Translations under genes and position numbers: made by a program
From: Lautropia sp.
GTDB lineage: Bacteria; Pseudomonadota; Gammaproteobacteria; Burkholderiales; Burkholderiaceae_E
Length of the DNA stretch: 64,000 bases
Reading direction: 5' to 3'
Assembly: GCA_030527825.1 (NCBI GenBank)
Contig: JAUNAC010000001.1
Span: 806,001 to 870,000, forward strand
The notes under the pieces: generated by a model
The model's input: the letters and a program-made list of their open reading frames with translations, nothing else
What the model was told of the DNA's origin: nothing
Databases searched by the model: none
In this document: piece by piece, positions 17,411-26,328 of the stretch
Layout of the letters: every line of letters begins with the position of its first letter
Position numbering within the stretch: position 1 is the stretch's first letter

Positions 17411-19483
17411 ATGATGCCCCGCATGTTAATTCCCACTCGGCTGCTGTCGTATGCGGTTATGACAGCACGTATTTATACATTGTCTACGGTGCTTGAGGTT
17501 GTGGTTGAAAGTATCGTGCCTTCGTTTGCATGGGCGGCGCCAGCCACATCGGATACGCCCGACACAACCCGGCTCTCAGATGTGGTCGTGACCGGAACGC
17601 GCTCGGAAAAGTTTCGTGCAGATGCACCTGTCCAGACCGAAGTGGTCGACCGAAAGGAAATCGCAACCACGGGTGCCCTGACCCTGAAGGATGCTTTGGA
17701 GAATGTCCCGGGTCTCAAATTGCAGGAATTGCATGGCAAGTCAGGATATGGTCTGTCGCTGCAGGGTCTGAGCAGTGACCAGGTGCTGGTGCTGATTGAT
17801 GGCTTGCCCATTTCTGCCAGTACGGGTTCCAGCGTGGATCTGAGTCAGTACCTGCTGACTGACGTATTGCGGGTCGAAGTCGTCAAGGGAGCGGCCTCTG
17901 CCCAGTATGGCAGTGCCGCCATGGGGGGGGTGGTGAATGTCATCACCCGCCACCCTCGCGAGGGACTGCAGGGGAACATCCAGGTAGGCGTGGGCACGCG
18001 TGGGCGCCAGAATGCGTCTGGCAAGCGTGTTGATGCAGCGTTGAAAGACATGCAGGCCGACATCCAGGGGGGCATCGAACATGTGCGAGGCCGCCTTGCG
18101 CTGAGTCGCCTGTCAGATTCAGGGTTTTCCATCGCGCCTGCAGGCTGGGTTCGGCAGGGAGACCGGATTCGACGCGAGCAGGTCGGAGGCAGTCTGGTCT
18201 GGACGCCCGCACCACGCACCGACCTGAGTATGGACATCGGGCGATATGAGGAACGTGACCTTCAGCGCTACCAGAGTTTCGTGCCACCGCGCTATGTTCC
18301 GCAGCACAAGACCGAAAAGGTAGGGCGAAACAGGTTGGTGCTCAATGCACGCCATCATCTTGAACAGGGTTCGCTGTTTGACATTCGCCTGCTGGACGAG
18401 CACTACCAGGCGCACAGCCAGAATCATGCCAATGGGGTACGGATCATCGATCGAGTATCACAGCAGCATATTAATCACCTCAGTCTGCAATGGGATACGC
18501 CGCTTGGGTCGCAGCAGTCCTGGCAATGGGGGGCAGATTTGCATCGGGAGACGCTGGAGCAGCAGCAAAACGGCGTCTCGGAGTTGCAGGGAAACGGCAT
18601 CGCACGACGCAGCAGCCATGAGTTTTATACGCAGGGAGATCTCTTCCTGACCCCGGTCTGGGAGCTGGTGCCGGGGGTGCGCTGGCAGTCCGACTCCGAT
18701 TTTGGCCAGCACTGGGCTCCGAAACTGGCGGTTCGGGGCCGGGTATACGAGGTGGGTGATCAGTCGATCACCTTGCGATTCGGGATTGGTCAGGGCTATC
18801 GTGTTCCCAACCTGAAAGAGCGTCACTACCTGTTCGATCACAGCGCGCTGGGTTACAAAGTGATCGGCAATCCGGATCTTCGTCCAGAGTCTTCCACCAG
18901 CGTGCAGCTGGGGGGCGTGCTGGCACTCGGCAATCTCCTGACCGTGGATCTGAATGCCTATCTCAACCGCGTACGGGACCTGATCCAGACGGATATCAAC
19001 CATGCACGCAACGAAAATGGCATCTCGGTCTATTCATATGACAACGTGGCGCGTGCACGTACGCAGGGCCTGGAAGCATCCGTCACGTGGGTACCGGCGG
19101 CACGCTGGCGCCTGAACACTGCGCTGACTGTCGGGCACACCCGCGACCTCAGCACTCATCAGGAAATTGCGGGCCAGCCGCGTCGTATCGCGACATTGGG
19201 CATGGACTGGGATGCGAGTGATCGCACCCATCTGGCCATGCGCCTTCGCCATCAGAGCAGCGAGCTTTCGGACGTGGGGAGCAATTTGCGCTCGGATGGC
19301 TGGACGGTCGTGGATCTGAGCGTGCAGCAGCGTTTGACTGCCGGGTTATCTGCATTCCTGAATGTCGATAACACATTCAATAAACAAAGGAATTTTGGGC
19401 AGGCTTACCAAAAAGGGCCCATTGAAGGGCGGGTGATCATGACCGGATTGCGTTACGCTTTTGATGGCAAAACAGTGAACTGA
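17411..19483 (+). CDS. TonB-dependent outer-membrane heme receptor
   Basis: A 690-residue TonB-dependent receptor, predicted to import heme across the outer membrane. A signal sequence ends near AWA-AP (residue 43). A TonB box-like SDVVVTGTR follows at 56-64, then the plug domain (DALENVPGLKLQEL, EVVKGAASAQYGSAAMGGVVNV) and a 22-strand type barrel ending in RYAFDGKTVN. YRVPNLKERH and NPDLRPE resemble the FRAP/NPNL boxes of heme receptors, which with the downstream heme genes supports heme as ligand. There is no N-terminal signalling domain and no sigma/anti-sigma pair upstream, unlike Bordetella bhuR with hurIR. The start ATG 17411 lacks a clear ribosome site; ATG 17423 is an alternative. Confidence 0.9.
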   Translation: MMPRMLIPTRLLSYAVMTARIYTLSTVLEVVVESIVPSFAWAAPATSDTPDTTRLSDVVVTGTRSEKFRADAPVQTEVVDRKEIATTGALTLKDALENVPGLKLQELHGKSGYGLSLQGLSSDQVLVLIDGLPISASTGSSVDLSQYLLTDVLRVEVVKGAASAQYGSAAMGGVVNVITRHPREGLQGNIQVGVGTRGRQNASGKRVDAALKDMQADIQGGIEHVRGRLALSRLSDSGFSIAPAGWVRQGDRIRREQVGGSLVWTPAPRTDLSMDIGRYEERDLQRYQSFVPPRYVPQHKTEKVGRNRLVLNARHHLEQGSLFDIRLLDEHYQAHSQNHANGVRIIDRVSQQHINHLSLQWDTPLGSQQSWQWGADLHRETLEQQQNGVSELQGNGIARRSSHEFYTQGDLFLTPVWELVPGVRWQSDSDFGQHWAPKLAVRGRVYEVGDQSITLRFGIGQGYRVPNLKERHYLFDHSALGYKVIGNPDLRPESSTSVQLGGVLALGNLLTVDLNAYLNRVRDLIQTDINHARNENGISVYSYDNVARARTQGLEASVTWVPAARWRLNTALTVGHTRDLSTHQEIAGQPRRIATLGMDWDASDRTHLAMRLRHQSSELSDVGSNLRSDGWTVVDLSVQQRLTAGLSAFLNVDNTFNKQRNFGQAYQKGPIEGRVIMTGLRYAFDGKTVN

Positions 19484-19606
19484 CCCTGTGACATCACCGG
19501 GTGGCGGGCAGTGTCCAGGCGCGTTCAGACGTGATTTTCCTGCTTGGGCAGTGCCTATCAGGCATCGTCAAGTAATTTTCGGACAGCGTTTTCTGGAGAC
19601 GGACAA

Positions 19607-20971
19607 ATGGCAACAAAAGGCAGCAGGCCAATGATGACATCGGGCAAGTGGGTGTTGAGCGGAACTGTACTGGCGCTGGCGCTGGCCGGTTGTGGCGGCG
19701 GCGGTGGCGATGATGCCCGTCCGGCACAAGCCGCCCCGGCAGGGGCAGGAAACGGGTCGGCTTCGGTGACCACGCCGGCGGGTTCGACATCTGGCGGTGC
19801 CAATGCAGATGCGTCGGTTGACCGCTTCACCCGCAAGGCGACCTGGACCGTTGCCGCACCGGCTGCAGGCAAGTCAGTGTGCTATGACTATGACACCGCG
19901 ACAGAGGTGGCAGGATGCACCGGGTCGGCATGGGATCTGAAGCTGACAGGGGGACAGCGCAGCATAAGCCTGTTCACCAACAGCGGCCCCAGCGGCAGTG
20001 GCAACGGGGGGGTGAATATTGCCACCGGGGATGGCATGCCCACCTGGGATTATCTGAAAACCTGGAAGAATGGCCTGACTGAGCCTGCTTCCGGTCAATC
20101 ACTGCCAGTGACACGGATCTATTTCCCGGACAGCACCACGGGCGCCTTCAGCGGCACCAACGAGATTGGCACGGCTGCTTTTGAATACAGTCTCACGGGT
20201 GATCACAAAATGTACCCGACCTATCGGGTCTTTCTGGTGACCAGCAACCGTGGTAGCGACAGCACCAAAGGAAGCGCCGCAGCACCGGTCTTCGCATTGC
20301 AGGTTACCGGCTTCTACGGTGGGGCGAACCAGACGACATCGGGCTACCCCAGTTTCCGCTGGGTCAACCGTGCAGAGCCCGCTGCTGCGGTTCGTACTGC
20401 CCAGGTCAATGCCACCGAACAAGGGAAATGGGTGTATTTCGACCTGAACAGTGGCACCGAAACCAGCGAAAGCGGGAATTGGCAGATCGCGTTCAGCCGG
20501 TATCGCATTCGCTTGAACAAACAGGGGAATCTGGGCGCGGTCGTCGGGATGACCCATGAAGGTTTCTATGATGCCAAGGGCAAGCCCGTGGTTGCTGCCC
20601 TGAGTGCCGCGACACCGGAAAGCACGCTGGCCGACCTGACAGCGGCAGCATTGCCCGAGACGGCCAAATGGCTGGTCGATCAGGAGAATTCTCGCCTGAA
20701 CCTGGCTGCGCCCAAGGCCAATGCTAATGGCACCTTTGACTTTGGCTGGTATACCTACTACATGACCGCGGAACAGGCATCTGCAGCGCGACTGTCGGCA
20801 ACGGCGCACATTCTCGGTGCAAATGCCAACAAGGGACAGCTTATTCGCGGGGGTGAAGGTAACAGCTATGCACGTTTTCATCTGACGAACATCGCATACC
20901 AGAATGCCAGCGATGCAACCTCACCCCAGACGTGGAGTATCGACTTCGAGGTGCAGCCTGCTGCACAATGA
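19607..20971 (+). CDS. Lipoprotein with two tandem HmuY-like domains
   Basis: A 454-residue lipoprotein: signal ending LAGC (Cys29), a glycine run, and a roughly 45-residue Ala/Gly/Ser/Thr linker, then two related domains at about 78-250 and 267-450. Each begins with a matching strand pair (GKSVCYDYDTATEV..AWDLKL versus GKWVYFDLNSGTET..NWQIAF) and ends with a matching pair (VFALQVTGFYG versus YARFHLTNIAY). This is the pattern of the HmuY family, whose Porphyromonas member is a surface heme-binding protein that hands heme to its TonB receptor. Here the gene lies between the receptor and hmuS. Candidate ligand histidines are few: H200 in domain 1, and H317, H401 and H425 in domain 2. GGAGACGG precedes ATG 19607; an earlier in-frame start at 19544 would spoil the signal peptide. 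Confidence 0.82.
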   Translation: MATKGSRPMMTSGKWVLSGTVLALALAGCGGGGGDDARPAQAAPAGAGNGSASVTTPAGSTSGGANADASVDRFTRKATWTVAAPAAGKSVCYDYDTATEVAGCTGSAWDLKLTGGQRSISLFTNSGPSGSGNGGVNIATGDGMPTWDYLKTWKNGLTEPASGQSLPVTRIYFPDSTTGAFSGTNEIGTAAFEYSLTGDHKMYPTYRVFLVTSNRGSDSTKGSAAAPVFALQVTGFYGGANQTTSGYPSFRWVNRAEPAAAVRTAQVNATEQGKWVYFDLNSGTETSESGNWQIAFSRYRIRLNKQGNLGAVVGMTHEGFYDAKGKPVVAALSAATPESTLADLTAAALPETAKWLVDQENSRLNLAAPKANANGTFDFGWYTYYMTAEQASAARLSATAHILGANANKGQLIRGGEGNSYARFHLTNIAYQNASDATSPQTWSIDFEVQPAAQ

Positions 20972-20989
20972 GGGTTCAGAGGATCGACC

Positions 20990-22054
20990 ATGCCAAATTC
21001 GACTCAGAATGAACTGCGTAACCGATACGACGCTCTGGTGGCTGCAGAGCCCGGCCTCCGCATCCGCGACCGCGCCAAGCGGCTGGCGGTCAGCGAGGCC
21101 GAGCTGGTAGCTAACCAACTGGGCGTATATGCACGACCCCTGGCCTGCAAGCCGGTTGAGATCTTTCCCAGGCTGGGAGGCTTGGGACGCATCATGTGCC
21201 TGACGCGCAACCCTTGGGCCGTGCATGAGCGCTATGGTCAGTTTCAGACCGTGGAAGTCAACCCTAGAGTGGGATTGGTGCTGGGGACTGACATTGATCT
21301 GCGGCTGTTCTTCACCCACTGGGCGCACGCCTGGGAAGTCAACGACGGTGGCCGGGTCAGCCTGCAGTTTTTTGACCGGTATGGTGTGGCGATCCAGAAG
21401 ATCTTCCGGACGGATGCGACCGATGCGGTGGCGTGGGCGAATCTGGTCGATGCATTTATCCTGTCGCAGTCTGAAGAACCGGCCGGCAGTAGCTCGCTGC
21501 ATTTTGAATCTAAGCCACCTGTGACCAGCGATCATGGCGCAGCCCTTGATGAGGCGGCCAGGCAGCAGCTTCGCGGGCGCTGGATGGCCATGACTGATCC
21601 GCATGAATTCATCCCCATGCTCAAGGAGCTGGGGATGAGCCGTATCACCGCTGTCCGGGCTGCGGGGGATGCGCTGGCCCAGCAGGTGGATGCGTCGGCC
21701 ATAGAGACTGTATTGCAGCATGCTTCCCAAACGGATCTGCCCATCATGGTGTTTGTGGGTAACCGCGGCGCGGTGCAGATTCACGGCGGAACGGTCAAGA
21801 AGCTGTTGCGTACCGGGCCCTGGTATAACGTCCTGGATCCGGATTTCAATCTGCATCTCAACACGGATGCAATCGTGTCCACCTGGGTTGTGAGCCGACC
21901 GACCACCGATGGCCCGGTGACTTCCCTGGAGCTCTATGCGGACAGTGGCGACCTGATTGCACAGATTTTTGGTCTGCGCAAACCGGGTAATCCGGAGTTG
22001 AGCGAGTGGCGCACACTCATGCAAGGTCTGTGTCGGACACCCTTGCATGGATAG
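20990..22054 (+). CDS. hmuS: Heme-degrading / heme-trafficking factor, HmuS (HemS/ChuS) family
   Basis: A 354-residue cytoplasmic protein made of two structural repeats, as in HemS, ChuS and HmuS, which bind imported heme and release or degrade it. Repeat 1 has IMCLTRNPWAVHERYGQF (with a candidate heme-ligand His) and LRLFFTHWAHAWEV. Repeat 2 has IMVFVGNRGAVQIHGG and LHLNTDAIVSTWVV. Length matches the family (about 340-355). It starts 18 bases after the HmuY-like gene and is followed 24 bases later by hmuT, so it belongs to the same operon. Whether it breaks heme or only carries it cannot be told from sequence. Confidence 0.92.
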   Translation: MPNSTQNELRNRYDALVAAEPGLRIRDRAKRLAVSEAELVANQLGVYARPLACKPVEIFPRLGGLGRIMCLTRNPWAVHERYGQFQTVEVNPRVGLVLGTDIDLRLFFTHWAHAWEVNDGGRVSLQFFDRYGVAIQKIFRTDATDAVAWANLVDAFILSQSEEPAGSSSLHFESKPPVTSDHGAALDEAARQQLRGRWMAMTDPHEFIPMLKELGMSRITAVRAAGDALAQQVDASAIETVLQHASQTDLPIMVFVGNRGAVQIHGGTVKKLLRTGPWYNVLDPDFNLHLNTDAIVSTWVVSRPTTDGPVTSLELYADSGDLIAQIFGLRKPGNPELSEWRTLMQGLCRTPLHG

Positions 22055-22078
22055 TGATTTTCCTGGAGGGAACCACGT

Positions 22079-22999
22079 ATGACGCAGCACACGTTTTCCT
22101 TTTCTCTCGGGCGACGCCGCCTGATGGAAATTGCCGCATCCAGCCTTCTGCTCAATCCCGGGGTAGTGCGTCTCGCATGGGCAAAGGCGGAGCCTGCCGT
22201 CACACGGGTGGTTTCTCTGGGAGGCAGTCTGACTGAAATCATTTACGCGCTGGGAGCAGGCGGGTTGCTGGTGGGGACGGATGCCTCCAGTCTCTATCCT
22301 GCGCAGGCGCGTCAGCTGCCACAGGTCGGTTACTACCGTGCGGTTTCAGTAGAAGGTGTGGCATCGCTCAAGCCGGATCTCATCATTGCGGCGGCAGAAT
22401 CAGGCCCTCCCCAGGCACTGGAAGGGCTGCGGCGCCTGGGTTTGAGGCTGGAGCTGCTGCCATTGACGCCTGCCTTGCCGGATCTGCAGTCGCGCATTGC
22501 GAAAGTCGGCGCGCTGCTTGGCCATGCTGACGCAGCCTCCGCACTCATTGAACGCATTCGCCAGCAGGTGGCGAGCGCAACCCGGGTCAAGCGTCCGGCG
22601 CGTGTCCTGGTGATCAGCACACACGCGGGCAGACTGCAAGGCGCTGGCAGACACACTGCGGCGGACAGCCTGTTGCAGTTGCTGGGGGCCGTTAACCTTC
22701 TGGCGGACAGTCATCAGGGGTATCAATCCGTATCTGCTGAGGCCATTGCTGCACTGCAGCCTGATGCGATCGTGACATCACAGCTATCAGTCAGGGAAGG
22801 TGGGGTGAATACGCTGCTGGCAAGACCCGGGATAGCCAGTACACCGGCAGCCCGCAACCGCCATGTGGTTGTATTGGATGACCTGCTGCTTTTGGGTTTT
22901 GGCCCCCGGGTGGGGGAGGCGCTGCAGCAGCTGGGTGATGGCCTGGCGGAGGTGGCGCCGCCTCAGGGCTTTGCGCAAGTATCCCGGACGATCCGGTGA
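22079..22999 (+). CDS. hmuT: Periplasmic heme-binding protein HmuT
   Basis: A 306-residue cluster A-III substrate-binding protein that passes heme to the HmuUV permease. The mature part begins near VTRVVSLGGSLTEIIYALG and contains VGYYRAVSVEGVASLKPDLII, whose tyrosine is the expected heme ligand. The N-terminus has SLGRRRLMEIAASSLLL, with consecutive arginines before a modest hydrophobic stretch, so export by the Tat route is possible. CTGGAGG precedes ATG 22079. The stop codon overlaps the start of hmuU by four bases (GTGA), indicating coupled translation. Confidence 0.92.
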   Translation: MTQHTFSFSLGRRRLMEIAASSLLLNPGVVRLAWAKAEPAVTRVVSLGGSLTEIIYALGAGGLLVGTDASSLYPAQARQLPQVGYYRAVSVEGVASLKPDLIIAAAESGPPQALEGLRRLGLRLELLPLTPALPDLQSRIAKVGALLGHADAASALIERIRQQVASATRVKRPARVLVISTHAGRLQGAGRHTAADSLLQLLGAVNLLADSHQGYQSVSAEAIAALQPDAIVTSQLSVREGGVNTLLARPGIASTPAARNRHVVVLDDLLLLGFGPRVGEALQQLGDGLAEVAPPQGFAQVSRTIR

Positions 23000-24006
23000 C
23001 ACGGGGCAGGTTGTTTGCTTGCCTGGCTGTCCTGTTGCTGGCGCTGATGGCCACTGCGGTAGGCGCTGTCCTCAGCGGCGCGGTTCGCATTCCGGTGGCG
23101 TCGTTGCCCGGGTTGCTGTTTTCATCAAATGATGTGACCCCCGCGGAAGGCTCGGCATCGCTGCCCTGGGCCAGGGTGTTGATGGACATCCGCCTGCCGC
23201 GCATCGCCATGAGCATGCTGGTCGGCGCCGGCTTGGCGGTATCGGGTGCCGTGATGCAGGCATTGTTCCGCAACCCGTTGGCCGAGCCCGGTCTGGTGGG
23301 CGTATCAGTCGGCGGTGCCGTCGGCGCGGTTGGCGCCATTGTCCTGGGTTTTGGGCAGCATCCCTGGGTACTGGCCGGGGCAGCATTTGTGGGCAGTCTG
23401 CTGTCAACATTTGCCGCATGGCTGCTGGGACGCAAGGCACCTGGATCGTCGGGGCTCCTGCTGGCCGGGGTTGCCATCAATGCGCTGGGCGGAGCATTGA
23501 TCGGTGTCTTTACCTACCTGGCTGACGATATGCAATTGCGCAGCCTCACCTTCTGGAATCTTGGCAGCCTGGCCTCTGCCGACTGGCAGATGCTGAGTTG
23601 GCTGGCACCGTGGACGCTGGTGCTGACGGCGGCGCTATTGTGGCAATGGCGTGCACTGAATGCGTTGTTGCTTGGCGAACGTGAAGCCCTGCATCTCGGG
23701 TTCGATCTCCAGCGTCTGCGTACCCGGCTGATCCTTCAGGTGACGCTGTTGGTGGGGCCGCTGGTCGCGGTTACCGGGATCATCGGCTTTGTGGGGCTGG
23801 TCGTTCCTCACATGGTCAGGCTGCTGTCGGACGCTGACCATCGGACGCTGATGCCGCTGTCAATGCTCCTGGGGGCGCTGATTCTGACCTTGGCAGACTG
23901 GGCAGCCCGGATTGTTGTGATACCGGCTGAGTTGCCCATCGGTATCGTGACGTCGTTATTGGGTGCGCCGGTTTTGTTCCTGCTCATTCAGCGGGAGGCG
24001 GTTTGA
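22996..24006 (+). CDS. hmuU: Heme ABC transporter permease HmuU
   Basis: A 336-residue FecCD/BtuC-type permease with about ten membrane segments. Family hallmarks include RLPRIAMSMLVGAGLAVSGA, QALFRNPLAEPGLVGVS and the C-terminal GFVGLVVPHMVRL. It starts with GTG at 22996, inside the end of hmuT. It ends in TGATG, sharing one base with the hmuV start. As a dimer with HmuV it would move heme from HmuT into the cytoplasm. Confidence 0.93.
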   Translation: MTRGRLFACLAVLLLALMATAVGAVLSGAVRIPVASLPGLLFSSNDVTPAEGSASLPWARVLMDIRLPRIAMSMLVGAGLAVSGAVMQALFRNPLAEPGLVGVSVGGAVGAVGAIVLGFGQHPWVLAGAAFVGSLLSTFAAWLLGRKAPGSSGLLLAGVAINALGGALIGVFTYLADDMQLRSLTFWNLGSLASADWQMLSWLAPWTLVLTAALLWQWRALNALLLGEREALHLGFDLQRLRTRLILQVTLLVGPLVAVTGIIGFVGLVVPHMVRLLSDADHRTLMPLSMLLGALILTLADWAARIVVIPAELPIGIVTSLLGAPVLFLLIQREAV

Positions 24007-24794
24007 TGCTGCAGGCTTCGGGCATCTGTGTCAGGCGTGGTGGTCGGAGAGTGCTTGAGAGAATGGACCTTGAGCTGCCCGCCGGTCAGGTACTGGGTGT
24101 GTTGGGCGCGAACGGGGTGGGCAAATCGACCTTGTTGTCGGTTCTGGCAGGAGAGCTCAAACCCGATGCCGGGCACGTTGCCATGAATGGTCGTCGTCTG
24201 GCGGATTGGCCGACACGTGATCTGGCCGCTGTCCGCGCGGTGTTGCCCCAGAGCCCCTCCCTGCGTTTTGATCTGCCGGTATCCACCGTGATCAGTATGG
24301 GCGAATATCCTCATGGTCGCCTGACGGGTCCGGCAGAGGATCGACGGATATTGGAGCGCGTATTGGCGCTTGCTGATGTCGCGCACTTCTATGAGCGTCG
24401 TTACCAGCAGTTGTCCGGGGGCGAGCGGCAGAGGGTGCAACTGGCCCGGGTGCTGTATCAGCTGCTGCTGGCCCGTCGGGGCCCGCAGGAGTATCGTGTA
24501 CTGCTGCTGGATGAACCGACCGCCAGCCTGGATCCCCGCCACCAGCAGCAGGTGCTGCAGGCCGTGCAGGTTCTTGCTCATGATGAGCACATCGCGGCTT
24601 TTGTTATCCTGCACGATGTCAACCTTGCCGCAAGCTGCTGCGATCAATTGTGCTTGCTGGGCCAGGGGCGTGTCGTGGCCGTGGGCACGCCCTCGACGGC
24701 GTTGACACCGTCGAACCTGTATGGGGTCTATCAGGTGGAGGCAACTATCATGACACACCCCGTCCACCCTGAACGCCCACTGGTGGTCTTTTGA
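24006..24794 (+). CDS. hmuV: Heme ABC transporter ATPase HmuV
   Basis: A 262-residue ABC ATPase from ATG 24006. Walker A is GANGVGKS (34-41), the signature is LSGGERQRVQLARVL, Walker B is VLLLDEPTASLD and the switch is LHDVNLA. It powers the HmuU permease. The short insertion between signature and Walker B (LLARRGPQEY) is typical of HmuV proteins. It is the last gene of the heme operon and converges on the permease gene; a GGGCCTG-GAT-CAGGCCC hairpin lies just past its stop. Confidence 0.95.
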   Translation: MLQASGICVRRGGRRVLERMDLELPAGQVLGVLGANGVGKSTLLSVLAGELKPDAGHVAMNGRRLADWPTRDLAAVRAVLPQSPSLRFDLPVSTVISMGEYPHGRLTGPAEDRRILERVLALADVAHFYERRYQQLSGGERQRVQLARVLYQLLLARRGPQEYRVLLLDEPTASLDPRHQQQVLQAVQVLAHDEHIAAFVILHDVNLAASCCDQLCLLGQGRVVAVGTPSTALTPSNLYGVYQVEATIMTHPVHPERPLVVF

Positions 24795-24806
24795 GCGGGT
24801 TGCCCC

Positions 24807-24823
24807 GGGCCTGGATCAGGCCC
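24807..24823. terminator. Hairpin between convergent hmuV and permease genes
   Basis: GGGCCTG, loop GAT, CAGGCCC: seven perfect GC-rich pairs overlapping the permease stop codon and 12 bases after the hmuV stop. There is no T-run on either side, so termination in one or both directions is plausible but not certain. Confidence 0.45.
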
Positions 24824-26246
24824 CTGCCATCCCGCGCCAGAACTGCCACAGGGCGGGGACGGCCAGTGCGGCAAGCGCTCCAAGAATGACCTTGTCTGCG
24901 AGGCCAAAGTGCCACCGGCCATGATGCCGGCGCTGTGAATACAGAAACAGCAAAATGCCGGGCAGGTAGAGCAGCACGGAAAACAGAAGATGGTCGATGC
25001 CCGCTGCGTACAGGATCCACAGGGCGTAGGGCGTGGCAATCAGTCCCGTGAGCTTGTATTTCCAGGGCTGACCCTGCGAGAACGCCAGTTTGCACAGGTA
25101 CATACCTATCAGCAGGTAGGGCACCAGAATCATGGACGTCGAGATCGTCAGCAGCGTCTCATAGCTGTTTCCGGTCTGCCAGACCAGAAACAGGCAGAGC
25201 TGGACAGTGAGCGTGGTAAACAGCAGTGAGCCTGTTGGCACGTTATTGCGGTTGAGCGCAATGAATGCCGCGGGGAATGCTCCGTTTTTCGCGGCCATGT
25301 GAGGAATTTCGGTCGCATACAATGTCCAGCTCAAATACGAAGACAGGACCGAGACGATCAGGCAGGCACTGATCAAAACCTTTCCCCAGGGGCCGACTAG
25401 GTAGGCCAGTATCCCGGCCATGGATGGATTGGGAAGAACCGCAATCTGCGCCCGGGGGAGAAGGCCCTGCGCAAGCAGGGTGATGGCGACATACATGCCG
25501 AGCACCAGCACGACCCCCAGGATGGTTGCCCGGCCGATGTCCACGCGACGCCGGGCATGTTTGGACAGAACGGCAGCGCCTTCGATACCCGTGAATACCC
25601 ATAATGTAATCAGCATGGTATTTCGTACCTGATCCAGGGAATCGCTGGGTGTACCGTTGTTCAGTATGTCGCTGCCGGCCCAGTCATGCATGAAGATTGC
25701 CGGGTCGAAGTGCAGGGCAGCCAGGCCGATAAAGAGCACCAGAGGGAAGACTTTCACAAAAGTCGCGATCAGATTGACGCTGGCCGCTTCGCGAATGCCG
25801 GATGCCACCAGTGCATATACCAGCCATGCAATGGCTGATCCGCAGGCAAACGACAGGAAGGTATTGCCCTTGCCAAACAGCATGAGGCCAGGCACATCGA
25901 CAAATGTGCCAATCGCTTCAAAAGCGACCACCAGATAGCCGACGATGCCTATGGTGGTGCACAGCCAGTATCCCCAGGCAGAAAGAAAACCGATCAGATC
26001 TCCAAATCCATCGCGGGCATAGGTATAGATGCCACCGTCCAGCTCAGGACGAAGGCGTGACAGGGCGGAAAAGGATAGTCCGAGAAAAATGATCCCGACC
26101 CCGGTGATCAGCCAGCCAATCAGCAATGCCTTGGTGCCGGCTACGGCAGCCATGTTTTGCGGAAGACTGAAGATGCCTGATCCGATCATGGAGCTGATGA
26201 CCAGCGCTGTCAGGGAGAGCAGGCCAATCTGCGATTTTTTGGACAT
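24816..26246 (-). CDS. APA-family basic amino acid/polyamine antiporter-like permease
   Basis: A 476-residue APC-superfamily permease with about 12 membrane segments. The N-terminus is SLTALVISSMIGSGIFSLPQ, the conserved TM1 region, and GIYTYARDGFGDLIGFLSAWGYW resembles the arginine/ornithine antiporter ArcD and related APA members rather than the AAT group to which the S-methylmethionine permease MmuP belongs. Substrate is therefore uncertain: arginine, ornithine, lysine or another amino acid. It lies 82 bases downstream of the homocysteine S-methyltransferase gene on the same strand, which raises the possibility that it imports a methyl donor for that enzyme. Confidence 0.85.
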   Translation of the reverse strand: MSKKSQIGLLSLTALVISSMIGSGIFSLPQNMAAVAGTKALLIGWLITGVGIIFLGLSFSALSRLRPELDGGIYTYARDGFGDLIGFLSAWGYWLCTTIGIVGYLVVAFEAIGTFVDVPGLMLFGKGNTFLSFACGSAIAWLVYALVASGIREAASVNLIATFVKVFPLVLFIGLAALHFDPAIFMHDWAGSDILNNGTPSDSLDQVRNTMLITLWVFTGIEGAAVLSKHARRRVDIGRATILGVVLVLGMYVAITLLAQGLLPRAQIAVLPNPSMAGILAYLVGPWGKVLISACLIVSVLSSYLSWTLYATEIPHMAAKNGAFPAAFIALNRNNVPTGSLLFTTLTVQLCLFLVWQTGNSYETLLTISTSMILVPYLLIGMYLCKLAFSQGQPWKYKLTGLIATPYALWILYAAGIDHLLFSVLLYLPGILLFLYSQRRHHGRWHFGLADKVILGALAALAVPALWQFWRGMAGA

Positions 26247-26328
26247 GATGGTTGAGCAAGATGAGACTGGGAGGGGCTCGGCGCGTTATCTGGTGCGATA
26301 TCCATCGGCCAGCATACATGGCGATCGT

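Noticed and set aside
17197-17496. 99-codon plus-strand open frame with hydrophobic content before the heme receptor
   Set aside because: It begins inside the intrinsic terminator and overlaps the receptor start by 86 bases. An internal ATG at 17248 would give a hydrophobic peptide, but there is no ribosome site; AT-rich DNA readily encodes such strings.
20099-22090. Long minus-strand open frames (260 and 389 codons) opposite the HmuY-like and hmuS genes
   Set aside because: They are antisense to genes with clear domain structure and lie inside a continuous plus-strand operon.
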